From Bromus sterilis (Eukaryota > Streptophyta > Magnoliopsida > Poales > Poaceae), in assembly GCA_950022295.1 (NCBI GenBank), contig OX465596.1:220441501-220505500 (forward strand): a stretch of DNA of 64,000 nt, read 5' to 3'. The notes below the pieces were generated by a model. The model was not told the DNA's origin, did no database searches, and saw nothing but the letters and a program-made list of their open reading frames with translations. Position 1 is the first letter of the stretch, and the number at the start of each line of letters is the position of its first letter. The position numbers were made by a program, and so were the translations under genes. This document shows positions 46,729-57,143 of this stretch, in pieces.

Positions 46729-47227
46729 ATGCACCCCGGGAAACAACGTGTAGCCGCCACGAGATCCACATCCGCCCCACCAAAGCGCCGCCGCTGCCTC
46801 AGCAAGCTGGAGGAGTATGTGGCTCGTAAGAGTGAAATCACTGTTTCTCTAGCGGTCGGGAGTAAGAGCATGGTTTCACCCATGCTTTACGGGCAAGAGT
46901 ATGCAGAGTCTTTGATAAATATGCATACTGCTTCGTATTTGCGTCTTGGTAGGATCGCCCGCGACTTGCTGCTAAGTCGTACCGTTGAAGATCTGAGTGC
47001 CTCCTAGGTCGATTGCCTGAATAGCGCGGTCGTACAGAGGGCCCATGCTTTATTGAGGTTCCACCATCACGGATTTGCCGCCTCGAGCTTTTCCTAGACT
47101 GAGGCTCGTATCGACCACAGCAGCGATGAGCCCTCCGAATCTTGGACCTTCTCGGTGGAGTGCGTCCTCTTCTCCCTTTTGGAGAGCACCGTCTCTTCTC
47201 AGCCCATCAGTGAGGAGGAGGAGGAGT
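46729..47227 (+). pseudogene. Decayed gene of unknown function, about 165 codons
   Basis: I do not recognise it. A TATA-like TTAAATATATT (about 46541-46550) and a C-rich leader precede the ATG at 46729. It reads MHPGKQRVAATRSTSA, a basic PPKRRRCLSKLEEYVARK, then MVSPMLYGQEYAESLINMHT and LGRIARDLLL. TAG codons at 47005-47007 and about 47094 interrupt. The frame then continues to an acidic end EEEEE-stop. Composition and layout resemble the 45428 gene (leader, basic middle, acidic end), but I see no clear sequence similarity. Confidence 0.45.
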
Positions 47228-47539
47228 AGTATCTCTTATTACCAAAATAGTTCCTAGCATTCGACAATTTAGTGTTTTTTAACTGTAGATCTATGCCCTC
47301 TTGTACTGATTATGGAATCTTATCTTTATCTATTCAGTCTCTTTTGTTCAGTTATGAACAACATGTGGTACAAGTAGATCCATGGTTTGTATGCAGTATG
47401 CAATGTTTGATTCTAATGTTCAATATATATGCAATGTTTGAGTCATGTTGAAATGGTAAAACCTTTCCATATTGGAATCTTCTGGTATACCAGTGTGCTA
47501 AATCTTGATAATGAGGTTAGTACACATTACAGGCTCACA

Positions 47540-48150
47540 ATGGGAGATGCTCCAGTTCACCATCGAGGTCAGCTATAACTTCATAGTGCTTGCTTATTGT
47601 GTTTTATTGTGCAGTTTCTATATAACTTATTTAATATCTTTTGCTTGTAGGTACACATGTTATTGGTACAGACCCACACTTTGACCCTTTTTGCATATGA
47701 GGCAATGATATAATCCTAAAACATAGCCAAGTGAAGAAAATGAAAAATATTGTTAGGAGAAACAGAGAGAAGTTGAGTATCAAACTCTTCGTTTGCGCGT
47801 TATCCAAGAAAACAGTGAATTTCAAGATGGTAAGAACTAGATTAGTAGCGTTGATTTTTCCCATCCACAATGTACATAAATTTTTTTCCACCACAAATTC
47901 TGAACTTTTTCGGTTTTCAGTGGTTTTGAAAGAAGTTCACCCTAGATTACCTGTCAAACTATGAAATTGAAGGCGAAGCAATAAAGGTTAATTTTTTTTA
48001 CAAAGACTATAATGAACTCAATGTCGTTCTCAAGATTGTGAGGGATGGGCGAGCAGTCATGACAAAGGGTTGGACCAAGGTTGTTAAAGCCTTCCAAATG
48101 AAGGAGGGATCGATATGGGCATTCCGCTTCTCCAACTTCTACGATAGCTA
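47540..48150 (+). pseudogene. B3 DNA-binding-domain-like gene remnant (plus), 3 exons
   Basis: The ATG at 47540 begins MGDAPVHHR, with a donor CATCGAG|GTCAGC. Exon 2 starts at 47651 after TTGCTTGTAG and joins in frame (GTHVIGTDPHFDPF), then contains a TGA and continues KNIVRRNREKLSIKLFVC to a GTAAGA donor near 47830. Exon 3 after GGTTTTCAG (about 47920) contains FTLDYLSNYEIEGEAIKV and RAVMTKGWTKVVKAFQM, then KEGSIWAFRFSNF, which is the C-terminal half of a B3 fold, ending at a TAG near 48148. Two in-frame TGAs show decay. Confidence 0.5.
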
Positions 48151-48367
48151 GAAGTTATGTCGCCTCTCTTTACCATATCTAAACCTGTTCTGCTGTCAAC
48201 TGTTGTAATTCAACACGCTTGTATGATGTAGTTCTCTTAAATGGGATTATTTGTCTTTGTTAAAGAGCTTGATGGTAATAAAGATTTTCTGCCTGCATTT
48301 GAATCAGAAAGGAATCTGGTTAATTGACAATTGTGATAACTAATAAATAAAATATAATTCATTGGCG
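48151..48367. other. Intergenic sequence in the CACTA-like segment
   Basis: AT-rich 3' flank of the B3-like remnant; nothing recognised. Confidence 0.4.
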
Positions 48368-48503
48368 ATGATTAAAAACTGTCAGCCATGAACTTAACAA
48401 AGCACATAGTTCATGATTAAAAATCGTCGTGCTTGAACTGAACAAAGCACACATTTCATGATTAAAAACCTTCTTGCTTGAACTGAACAAAGCACACGAT
48501 TCA
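48368..48503 (+). repeat. 45-bp direct repeats near the CACTA-like end (3 copies)
   Basis: Copies begin ATGATTAAAAA at 48368, 48413 and 48458 and share TTGAACTGAACAAAGCACA. Such subterminal repeats are typical of CACTA element ends, where transposase binds. Confidence 0.75.
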
Positions 48504-48829
48504 TAAAAAGCGCTCGGGTGCGATGGATCCATCATTTCATACGATCCAACAAAACGCATCGTTTGAGATAGGTACCTGCAATGCACACATACATTCTCAA
48601 AATATCGTATGGAATCAATAGGTTATCCGAAACGTTCTTTTTTACAATGTCGTGGGGGATGCGAGATGGATTCACACACATTTTTTTTCAATCGGTCGTC
48701 AGCGAAGGAGGGCTTCATCGCAAACAATTTTGAAATCGTATGCGATGGACCCCCTAATCGCACACCCACGCAAGCACGCGGTTCCTAAAATTGTATGCGA
48801 AGGGGGTAAAAAATTGTTTGCATAACTGT

Positions 48830-48843
48830 GGTTGGTACTAGTG
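48830..48843 (-). other. CACTA-like terminal inverted repeat
   Basis: CACTAGTACCAACC read inward on the minus strand. The 3-bp flank is AAC (48844-48846). The partner terminus is not in the window. Confidence 0.55.
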
Positions 48844-49408
48844 AACCATCAATGATAGCATCATCATCTCCAAAGTGAATGCGATGACGATTATCTTCAT
48901 GTCGCTCAACCGCATCATTTACTTATTGTTCAACCCCACTAGGTTGAGGAGGGTCTTGCACTTGTTCTTGGACAATGGGCTCATCTTGAGCAACCAGATC
49001 TTGGGGTGGAGTAGGAGGGTGATCTTGAGGTGGTGTAGTACTTGGTCCACCAACATCATCATCTTCATCCCAATGTAGTTGGTCAATGGGAAAGAGACCC
49101 CCAATGCCCATGACCTAAATGTATTGAGATGAGTCTTCATTTCCTACATCACTTGGATCAACTTGCTCCGCATGGGAGCCATTAAATTCATGAAACTCTA
49201 CGTCACCAGTTGCGACAACACATCCGGTAGATTTGTTGTAGACCCTATAAGCATGAGAGTTTGAAGCATATCCAAGAAATATACCCTCGACGGTTTTGGA
49301 TTGAAACTTAGCTAACGATCATTCTTATTTAGAAAGAAACACTTACAATTGAATACTTAGAAGTATTTGATGTTTGGCTTGTTCCCGGTTAGAAGTTCAT
49401 AGGGAGTC
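48844..49408 (-). pseudogene. pol: Copia pol remnant (integrase C-terminal part)
   Basis: A minus-strand fragment of a Ty1/copia polyprotein. From right to left it reads TPYELLTGNKPNIKYF, then NCKCFFLN, EGIFLGYASNSHAYRVYNK and GDVEFHEFNGSHAEQVDPS, ending in an acidic Pro-rich linker (DEDDDVGGPSTTPPQD). The layout matches the region between integrase and RT in SIRE/Maximus-type elements. In-frame stops occur at YF-stop-VF and near 49110-49130. It is bounded by the CACTA-like end and by TE-G2, so only this piece is left in view. Confidence 0.75.
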
Positions 49409-49849
49409 TGACGCGGGTGGACCACGGCAAATCCCATGGTCAGGTACCCTGGGTTTCATGAAGGGAGAGAGGTGCGCCGTAGGTGATCTCGTCGGCAAAC
49501 ACGACACGAGATTTTACCCAGGTTTGGTGCCCTCGTACGGTAAAACTCCTACTCCTGCTCGATTGATTATGAGGTGAAGGTGAGATGAGATTGTGATCTC
49601 CCTAGACGTCCCCCTCCCATTCTTTATATACTAGGATGTGTCTCGAGGAGTCCATCTAGGGTTACAGGAGGGACTCCTATTCTAGATTTTCCTGATCGAC
49701 AAGTCTTGGACTCCAGGTCGGTTTAGTCAACGATGCCTCCGGTGGGCCCAACGGGCTGATGTTGGGCCTTCCGAGGATTCTAGAGGGCCACCAGTCTTGA
49801 CACGCACCGGGTACCCTCATGGTGGGGATCAGCGGGGGCATTCCCTATA
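49409..49849 (-). repeat. TE-G2 3' LTR (441 bp)
   Basis: Minus-strand LTR related to the TE-G LTR (CACGGCAAATCCCATGGTCAGG matches in reverse). It begins TGACGCGGG and ends TTCCCTATA (terminal TG decayed to TA) on the plus strand. A TATATAAAG TATA box is at 49622-49630. The polypurine tract CGCGGGGCTAC follows at 49850-49860. The likely duplication on the left is GAGTC (49404-49408). Confidence 0.75.
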
Positions 49850-51090
49850 GTAGCCCCGCGAGTGCCTAGGGGACTCGAAGAGTCGCGTAGGGACTCATAG
49901 TCAATATTCTTGCAAGTGCATGTCATCATACGAATTTTACGTGATCAAGGATGTATCAGATCAGTAGCTCTCATATGATGACTATGTTAGGGGATGTTTG
50001 ACTTAAAGGGCTTGGAAGCACTCGTGTGAGCGCGTCTAGTGAATTTCTCTAGTGGCAAAAACCTCAATAGTCACTATCAGGCTCGATTCCCTGGACTTGA
50101 ACCTGGATACGACCAGGTCGGTTGGATTCAGGTCGCGGAGGGCTTACATAATCGAACTACCAGCGATGTTTTTATGACCTAACACGTCCGTCAGGATTTT
50201 CTTCATACCATGGATATGAAAATAACATGAGTGAAATCGTGTTGTGGAAAGTCCTGGCCCGGCCGACGGATCAGCGGGGTCTTACCTACACGTCGTAGAC
50301 GTGGCATCAGTGGCATTGTTGCTGCCCGGGACAATATTGCGAGCGAGCACTCGAAGCATTAAGGGTTGGCGAGTGAGCACTCGAAGCATTCAGGGTTGGT
50401 GAGTAAGTACTCGAGCGTCTTGCGATGAAACATTTGGCGACATCAGGTGAGTAATGAACTTCAATCGTTGTCTTCATAATTCGTAGTATAAATAATGATT
50501 CAAAATATTGGCGAGTGAGCACTTCTAGCCTTTGTTGAGTTAGTTATTCATAGATGTGATAAATACACTCCCGATGGGAGTTTGTTGATGCCACATCAAT
50601 AAATTATTCGTTATGGAGATGATGGTTCTGTTGAGGACTTGATGGTTTGTCCATGTTTTTGAACTCCATGGTCGTCATTGCTGACGTAAAGATGGATTGC
50701 TATGGACGCCTTGTCCAGATAGGACGTCACAAAGGTGCGGTGACTGCTGTGAGCAGTGGTGTGCCATAGTCAGACGTGATTTGACCTGTCATTGCACGGT
50801 AATTTTGCGAGAATGATGATGATTCTTCGAATTTCGTGCGTAGTTGGCGACGTTGTTACTGCACCGGTTGGTGTTTACATGACACATGTATGGCAGGAGA
50901 TTTGAGATGTCGATTCGGTATCTGTGATTGACGGTGGATCTAAAACCACACTGTTGTATATATGGTGAAATCGGCTGCGGTTAGGATTTTCACCGCATTT
51001 TCATATCGACTTCCATCTTCTTCTTCCTTGCGCTCGTTTTTACTTTTCATCTTGCTTTCTGAGAGCTTCTGCTTCCTCTCCTTCATCGCC
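49850..51090 (-). other. TE-G2 internal 3' region
   Basis: It corresponds to 33092-34378 of TE-G: noncoding, with a roughly 37-bp repeat (GCGAGTGAGCACTCGAAGCATT) at about 50337-50415. A TATA-like GTATATATGG at about 50955-50964 sits some 130 bp upstream of the antisense gene start, a plausible promoter on the plus strand. Confidence 0.55.
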
Positions 51091-52557
51091 ATGACGAAAT
51101 CGACGAGGGGAACGAAGGCCAAGGGCTCCACCAAAAAAGCGACAACATTGAGAGGCGCCACGAAGGAGGTTGACGCGACCGCGCTTAAGAAACAATCGGG
51201 CGCCTAGGAGGCGTTGACTTTCTGCGCCGCAAACCTGGATCATCTATAGAGGGACGGGATGGTCGTGTACGGTGTTCTTGGCATCCCGGGCGACGAAGAA
51301 GAGACACAGTCGCAACCCGAGGTATGTTTTCAGAGTTTCATGCAGCGGGGTCTGTCTCTCCCCGTGCACTCGTTCTTGAGTGGTTTGTTGTTTGCATATC
51401 AAACGTAGCTCCATGATCTTACTCCCAACGGCATTCTACACATTGCGTGTTTTATCATGCTGTGTGAGTGTTTCCTGGGGGTGTACCTCCATTGGGGCTT
51501 GTGGAAGCACCTCTTGAATGTGAAGCAGTCCTGCAAGTGGTACACCACCGGTGGCGTCTGCCTCTCCATCAAGACCGAGGTGGGCTACTTCAACCTCGAG
51601 AAACAGGACTCCGTCCAGGGGTGGAGGAAGAAATGTTTCTACATCAAGGACCAACATATGCGGGGCAAAGAGTATGGCCTTGCGCCGTTTGACCCCGCGA
51701 CGCGACCGAAGAAAAACCATGCTTGGGTGCATGAATTGTTGATTGCAGAGGTGGTGGAGATGAGAAAGAGCATGGCGAAGGAGGTGACCGGTCGTGAAGT
51801 GGTGTGTCCAACCGATCCAATTTAGGGTACATAACCATGTGGCAATTCGCGGGTCCTGAGGACTCAACGAGGGTGCTATATGAGGAGTTTTCGAGTATCA
51901 AGCTCGAAGATCGGGTGCATCGGATCACCAAATTAGAGAATAAAACCAGGCAACTACTCGAGTGTCTTGTTCTCCCGTACGCCGTAGACAACCTCTCCCT
52001 AAGATTGTGTAATGTCATTTCGTAAAATTTTGTAGTTATCATGTGCGCTTATTACTCAACGCATGATGATATGTGGCAGAGTCAAACTCCTCTCCTGAGC
52101 TATCCGCCGTAGCCCGAGGAGGCCTAAATGCTGGAGGAAGATGAGGAGGTAATCCTCACATCCAGGTCTATGATAGTGACTCGGATAACGGGAATGAGAA
52201 CCTCGTCCCGCCAACTGAGTACGAGAGGAGGAAAAGGAAGGGGAGAATGAGGATGAGCCTCTGGTTTATCGCCCCCGCAATTGCCCACACTCGGTGCCAC
52301 TCGAAGAAGACGCGAGCTCGCTGGTGACCTATCATGGGTGTTGGATCTTAGAGTGCCCATCCAATTGTTGTGGAGCAGCTCCGCGCCATCTCGCCGAACT
52401 CTAAGAGGATGAGGATGGGTTGGGTGCTGCCGCCAATGCCGGATGATGTCCTGGAAGCTCGTCAGACAAGGAGGGCGACTTCTTGATGGAGTTTGCTCGC
52501 GACAACACGGTGAGTGGCCTTGAGACTACCCTCATGGTCCTTCTGGATCATGGCGTG
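51091..52557 (+). pseudogene. TE-G2 antisense additional ORF, 5' part
   Basis: A second copy of the Tat-type antisense gene. It starts at the ATG at 51091 (MTKSTRGTKAKGSTKKA). In frame or near-frame come GLSLPVHSFLSGLLFAYQ, LHDLTPNGILHIACFIM, FLGVYLHWGLWKHLLNVK, VGYFNLEKQDSVQGW and MWQFAGPEDSTRVLYEEF. The first part of this order matches exon 1 of the TE-G gene. Stops at 51205-51207, about 51244, about 51407 and 51823-51825 break it. Sequence after about 52030 is weakly coding. The rest was separated by the TE-R insertion at 52558. Confidence 0.7.
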
Positions 52558-52844
52558 TGTGACGCCCCTAAAATCAATCCGTGTACAGTAATCATACACG
52601 CAGGGTACACGACTGAGATTAGGGTGCCACAGTGAGAATATCACAGCACAACACTAAACACAAAAGGTTAAACCAATATGTTACAATAAAGGGGGGTCAC
52701 GCGGACCCGAATACATAAGTTATACAAGCCATAATATCTGAGTACAGACATAGTTAGTCAAGTTTTGCCTTAAGAAGGCTAGCACAAATAACATCAGAGA
52801 TACAGATCGAAAAGGCAAGGCCTCTTGCCTGGGAGCCTCCGAAA

Positions 52845-54566
52845 CTACTCCTGGTCCTGGTCAGCGGGGGTCTCGACGTAGTAGTATCCGCCTCCAGGGT
52901 ACTCCTGCTCCTGGGCTCCAACGTCGACTGCAGCGGCCGATCAGGCAAAACAGTAAAGGAAATAAAGCAGGTGAGTATCTAGTATACCCGCGAGTCTTAC
53001 GTCCGCTACTAAGCATTATGCATTGTATCAACGGAAAGAAGAGGCTGTATATAGTGGCATCTTCCGACGATGTCTGCAGCATGAGGTAAGAATCAGCCAA
53101 CAGTTCATATAAAGCATAAAGTAACAACGAAGCAGAAGTTGCTGCCACATTGTATAATATAAGTTGTAATGATTAACAATAATAATAATGCCTTCGAGTT
53201 CCCTTCCTCGACTCCCTGCGAGGAAGAATACCCGGAACCATACAGTTTAATAGTAATAGTTTCTAGTGGTAAGATCCAGCTTCAGCATAAAGCGTCCTGT
53301 TACCGTGGACACGGCTATTCGAATAGATTAATCTTCCCTGCAGGGGTGCACTGGCGTGACTCTACGACGCTCGGATCTCCAGGGTGGCGGGAACCTTGTT
53401 AGGGAATGCTCCACCAAAGCTATCCGACACAAAGTAGCCCATCCTTCGGCAATCAACAGAGAGGTCATCTGCCGGACTATATCCTATGTACGCCGGGCTT
53501 TGGACCCTAACCCGAACGTACTCCTGCATGGTGCGTGACTGGCCGGTGAAGCAAAATCAAAGCAAATACAAATACACCGCTCGAGCAAGAGAAGACAACA
53601 CCACTTCCCAGCAATCAGCCCGCGGTACTGCTGACGTCTGAAGACCCTCGAACGAGACTACGATGCAGGGGAGCCGACACTCCTTATCCCACGTGTAGGT
53701 AGTGCGTACAAGCCAAAAGGCTACTCAAGACATCCACCGAACCATTTAGCATTTTAATTAACCTGCGTGACAACCGTTATCGTTGCCTCGACTTAACCGA
53801 CCCGCGGTCAACGACAGTAGTCAGGACCACCAGTACATCGGTGCCTGCCCTGTCGTCCCACCAAGTCACTGCGGTTACCAACAAGGTGAACCGTCTCCTT
53901 ACCTTGTCTCGCGTGTGCTCTTGGTAGAGATCGACTTTCGTGGTTTGGTAACTCTCGCGAGATACGAGCAGGGGCCAAGCACGCCAGTAACATCGGTCGT
54001 ACCCTCCCTGTCGTTCCCGACGATATACCGCTCGCGGGCACCGTTGGGTCGGCCGACTTTCTTACCTTTAAGGACAACCGCTGTCCAGGACCCTATGGCG
54101 GTAAGACAAAGTCAGCCTCGAGTGGAGTACAAGGATTACTCCTGGATAGCTCACACTTGAGGTGACTAGGCATAACCCAGATAGGGGACTTTGGCGGTGT
54201 CTGCTTTGTACCGTACCTGTGCAGTTGTATAGATTGTATCCGTGTTCACCCCCCTGAGTGATCACGGCCCGCTATCTAGTCCTAGCTAACAATGCGCAGG
54301 GTTCACTGCTGAATAATGCATAAATATAATAGGCAGCATAGGATAAGACAGGTACATCAAGGGGCGACAAAAGGAGGCAATGCAATTGAATAGGATTGTA
54401 GTCGTAGTAGCAGCACTAACAATGCCTAGTGCAAGAAAGTACGGAAAGGTAGGCGATATCTGGGGAAGAGAATGGCTCTGCTTGCCTGGAAGCTCGACGG
54501 TAGGGGCAGGGTCGTCGACGAAGTAGTCGTACCCGCCGGCGGTGTAGTCGGCGGTAGCAGCGGGGT
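52845..54566 (-). other. LTR mini-gene exons 2 and 3 (TE-R)
   Basis: Exon 2 is 54486-54566 (81 bp; acceptor CTGGTAG, donor CCAG|GCAAGC) and contains ADYTAGGYDYFVDDPAP. Exon 3 is 52845-52927 (83 bp; acceptor CTGCAG) and contains GGGYYYVETPADQDQE-stop. Exon 2 leaves G, completing Val with TC of exon 3. Lengths and phases fit the TE-T pattern although the sequences differ. Confidence 0.52.
53290..53350 (-). promoter_or_regulatory. Conserved double-dyad motif (TE-R)
   Basis: CCGTGGACACGG (53303-53314) and the perfect palindrome CTATTCGAATAG (53315-53326), then CCTGCAGGGGTGCAC. Confidence 0.6.
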
Positions 54567-55848
54567 CTACCAGAGATTAAGGGGGGAAGGAAACAGTAAA
54601 TACACAGCAATATATACAAACAAATACATGGCATGACGTATGCAAAGTTAACGGTGGTCTAACGCAGTACGATGTATCAGGCTCGGAGCAGGAATCCATC
54701 TGGGGATGAACTACCGGCTCCGGGTGATTACCGGACAGGGTGTCCGAAGGGGGGAGGGTTCATGCCGGAGGTGTCGTGGACATCCGAAAAAGATAAGGGG
54801 GGTGTATCCGTGTTAGTTGAACTATTCCGAACAACTTTCGTGTTCGGAATAAATTCATCCGGGTACTTTTTATCGGTACCGGGAATTATCGACAGGAGGA
54901 AACATTCGCGAGTCAGGGTGGGGCCCACCGGGGGTTTAGTTGCTAACCACCCCACTGTCAGGGAATTATTGGCAAGAGGGGGGTTTAGTTGCTAACCACC
55001 CCACTGTCAGGGTGGGGCCCACCGGGCAGTGTCACTGTGAGTTCGCCGGCGACGGCTGTCAGATCCCTCTGTTAGGTATGTGCTAGGGTTAGCTAGTGCC
55101 TTTGCATCATGTAAAAATTTTCAAAAATAAATCTTGGAAATCAAATTCAAAATCCAAATGGGAGCAGGAACACCCCCCCAGATGAATTAATTCAAAAGGC
55201 CAGATAAAAATCTTTTCCAAAAATTCATGTTAGAGTTTTGAAAAGTCTTATAAATGAGTGTGATCACATATCAAGTGATGTGGGACCCACCCCATGCTCA
55301 TAGATTTTTCAAATATTCAAACAGTACCTTGGAATTAAAGAAATACCCCTTTTTGATTTAAAATTCAAATCATTTGAATTTTAAAAATGTTGAAAGTTTA
55401 TGAGTGGCTAGTCTATATTATTATGAGGCCACATAAAAGTTTTTCAGCATTTAATAAAATTGTTTGGTATTTTTATCAGAACCAAAACAAATTACAGAAA
55501 AAGAAAGGAAAGATTAAACAGAAAGAAAAAGAAAAAGGCTGAAAGCCACTTACCTGGCCCACCTGGCCCAGCAGAGGCGGCCCAGCCCAAAGGGGCAGGG
55601 TCGTCTTCTCCACAGGCCAGGCAGGCAGGCAGCTCGCCGCCGGCCGCGGCATGGCTGCCAGGCAGCTGCCTGGCTGCTTCCCGGCCGCCTTCTAGCGTCG
55701 TGGAGAACCCCCCGTGCTCATCCACTTCTTCCCCCCCCTGGAACCCTCTTCCTCCTCTCTCCCGTGCGAAACCCGCGAAGCAGCCGTGACCGAGCCGGTG
55801 CACCGACGAGCCCCAACGCGGCGATAGAAGTCCTCAAGCTCCGCCACC

Positions 55849-56024
55849 ATGTCCAATCGAACCAGCGTCGACGACTTCGTCTTTCCCCCAGATCAATCGA
55901 AGCCCAGGAGCACTCCAAGTGACGCCAGCTTTAAAGAATCGCCGCCGGCCGCCGACGAGTCCAACCTCAAATTCGTCCATGCCAAGCACTCCCTGGCCTC
56001 CCCGAGCCCTTCATCGCGATCAGG
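55849..56024 (+). other. Possible LTR mini-gene exon 1 (TE-E)
   Basis: GCCACCATG is a strong start context and opens a 59-codon frame (MSNRTSVDDFVFPPDQ) that runs to a GGGTGAGC donor at 56025. The phase left (2 nt) does not fit exon 2 at 57144 in the acidic frame, so either the frame has decayed or exon 1 differs. Confidence 0.3.
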
Positions 56025-57143
56025 GTGAGCTTGCCGTTCTTTTGCCTCCATCCACGCATCCTCCCGTGCCCGTTTGCATGATTTCGACGAGGTCCGAGAC
56101 CAAACGCCGCCGCTCGTCGTCGAGGACATGCACCAAAGCACCCGTTTGACCCCTGGATGGCTCCACTAGTTCCGCACACACCCCAGCTTCGTTTCTATAC
56201 TCTTGGTTTCCAAATCCGTGCACAAAATGAAGAACCCGACAAGTCCAGTGCCCGACTTCCGCCGCCGCTCGTCGCCGATGATGTTCCGGTGATCCCCGTG
56301 GCCCCCTGATGACACCACTCGATGCAGACGACCCCAAGGAGCAAGTCCATGCCCTCCAGGTCCCTCCCCGCGCCCTAGAACCCAACTCCGGCGAGTCTCC
56401 GGCAGGATTCCGGCGGCTCCCCGGCGAGCCACCATTAGCCCCCCCTAATGACCCTTTTAAACCTAACCCAGTGGCTGACAAGTGGGGCCAGCCACAAATT
56501 AACCCCTCGGGTTAATTTTAAGCAGGGGATTAACCCCCACTGTGGATGACAGGTGGGACCCCTTGTCAGTTTGACTCGGGTCAAACCCCCCTGACACCAG
56601 CATGACATCACAGTGACGCAGTAAATGATTTTCCAGAAAAGAAAAATAGTTTAATAATTCCAGAAAATACCCCAAACTTTGGAAATTCATAGAAAATTCA
56701 TATTAACTCCAAATTGGACAAATAATATATGAAAAATGATCAGGAGAAAATTATCTTTCCAAATATGCAACTTTCAACTCTGTTTGAGTTGAATTTAAAA
56801 TGTGATCAGTAGCATTTGCTATTTGATTTAAATGAAATTAAATCAAATTCAATTCAAATATTTTGGCAACTTGAACCATGGCAACATGCTACATTTCACT
56901 TACACATCAGAGGCATATCATACACATTTGAAGATAATTTAAAATGATCAAACTATATCACATATAAGTTGGTTAATGTTGAATTCAAATGTGGAGTTTG
57001 AATTTGCATTTTAAATGCAATATATTCCACTTAAATAGAATTGCCTCACACATCAAAATTATACTTCAATCTTTAACATTCCATCATGTGCTTGAGCATT
57101 GCATTCATATTGATTGCTACTTCGTGCTTTGTTTGTGGAGTAG

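Larger units (their letters stand above)
42033..48843. mobile_element. CACTA-like transposon, right part, carrying decayed genes
   Basis: The right terminus reads GGTTGGTACTAGTG (48830-48843), that is CACTAGTACCAACC inward, followed by a copia remnant. Just inside are short subterminal repeats (48368-48503) and repeated GCATACGATT/GCATCGTTTG-type words, as expected of a CACTA end. The left terminus is not in the window because TE-A2 interrupts at 42033, so the call rests on one end only. No transposase is visible. Instead there are two B3-like and two unknown decayed genes. It could alternatively be old genic DNA ending by chance in TACTAGTG. Confidence 0.5.

Noticed and set aside
55492..55803. 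Minus-strand 103-codon frame with a CCAGGTAAGT donor-like site
   Set aside because: The surrounding intron-1 motifs and exons 2 and 3 place TE-E on the plus strand, so this is more likely a chance frame in GC-rich LTR.
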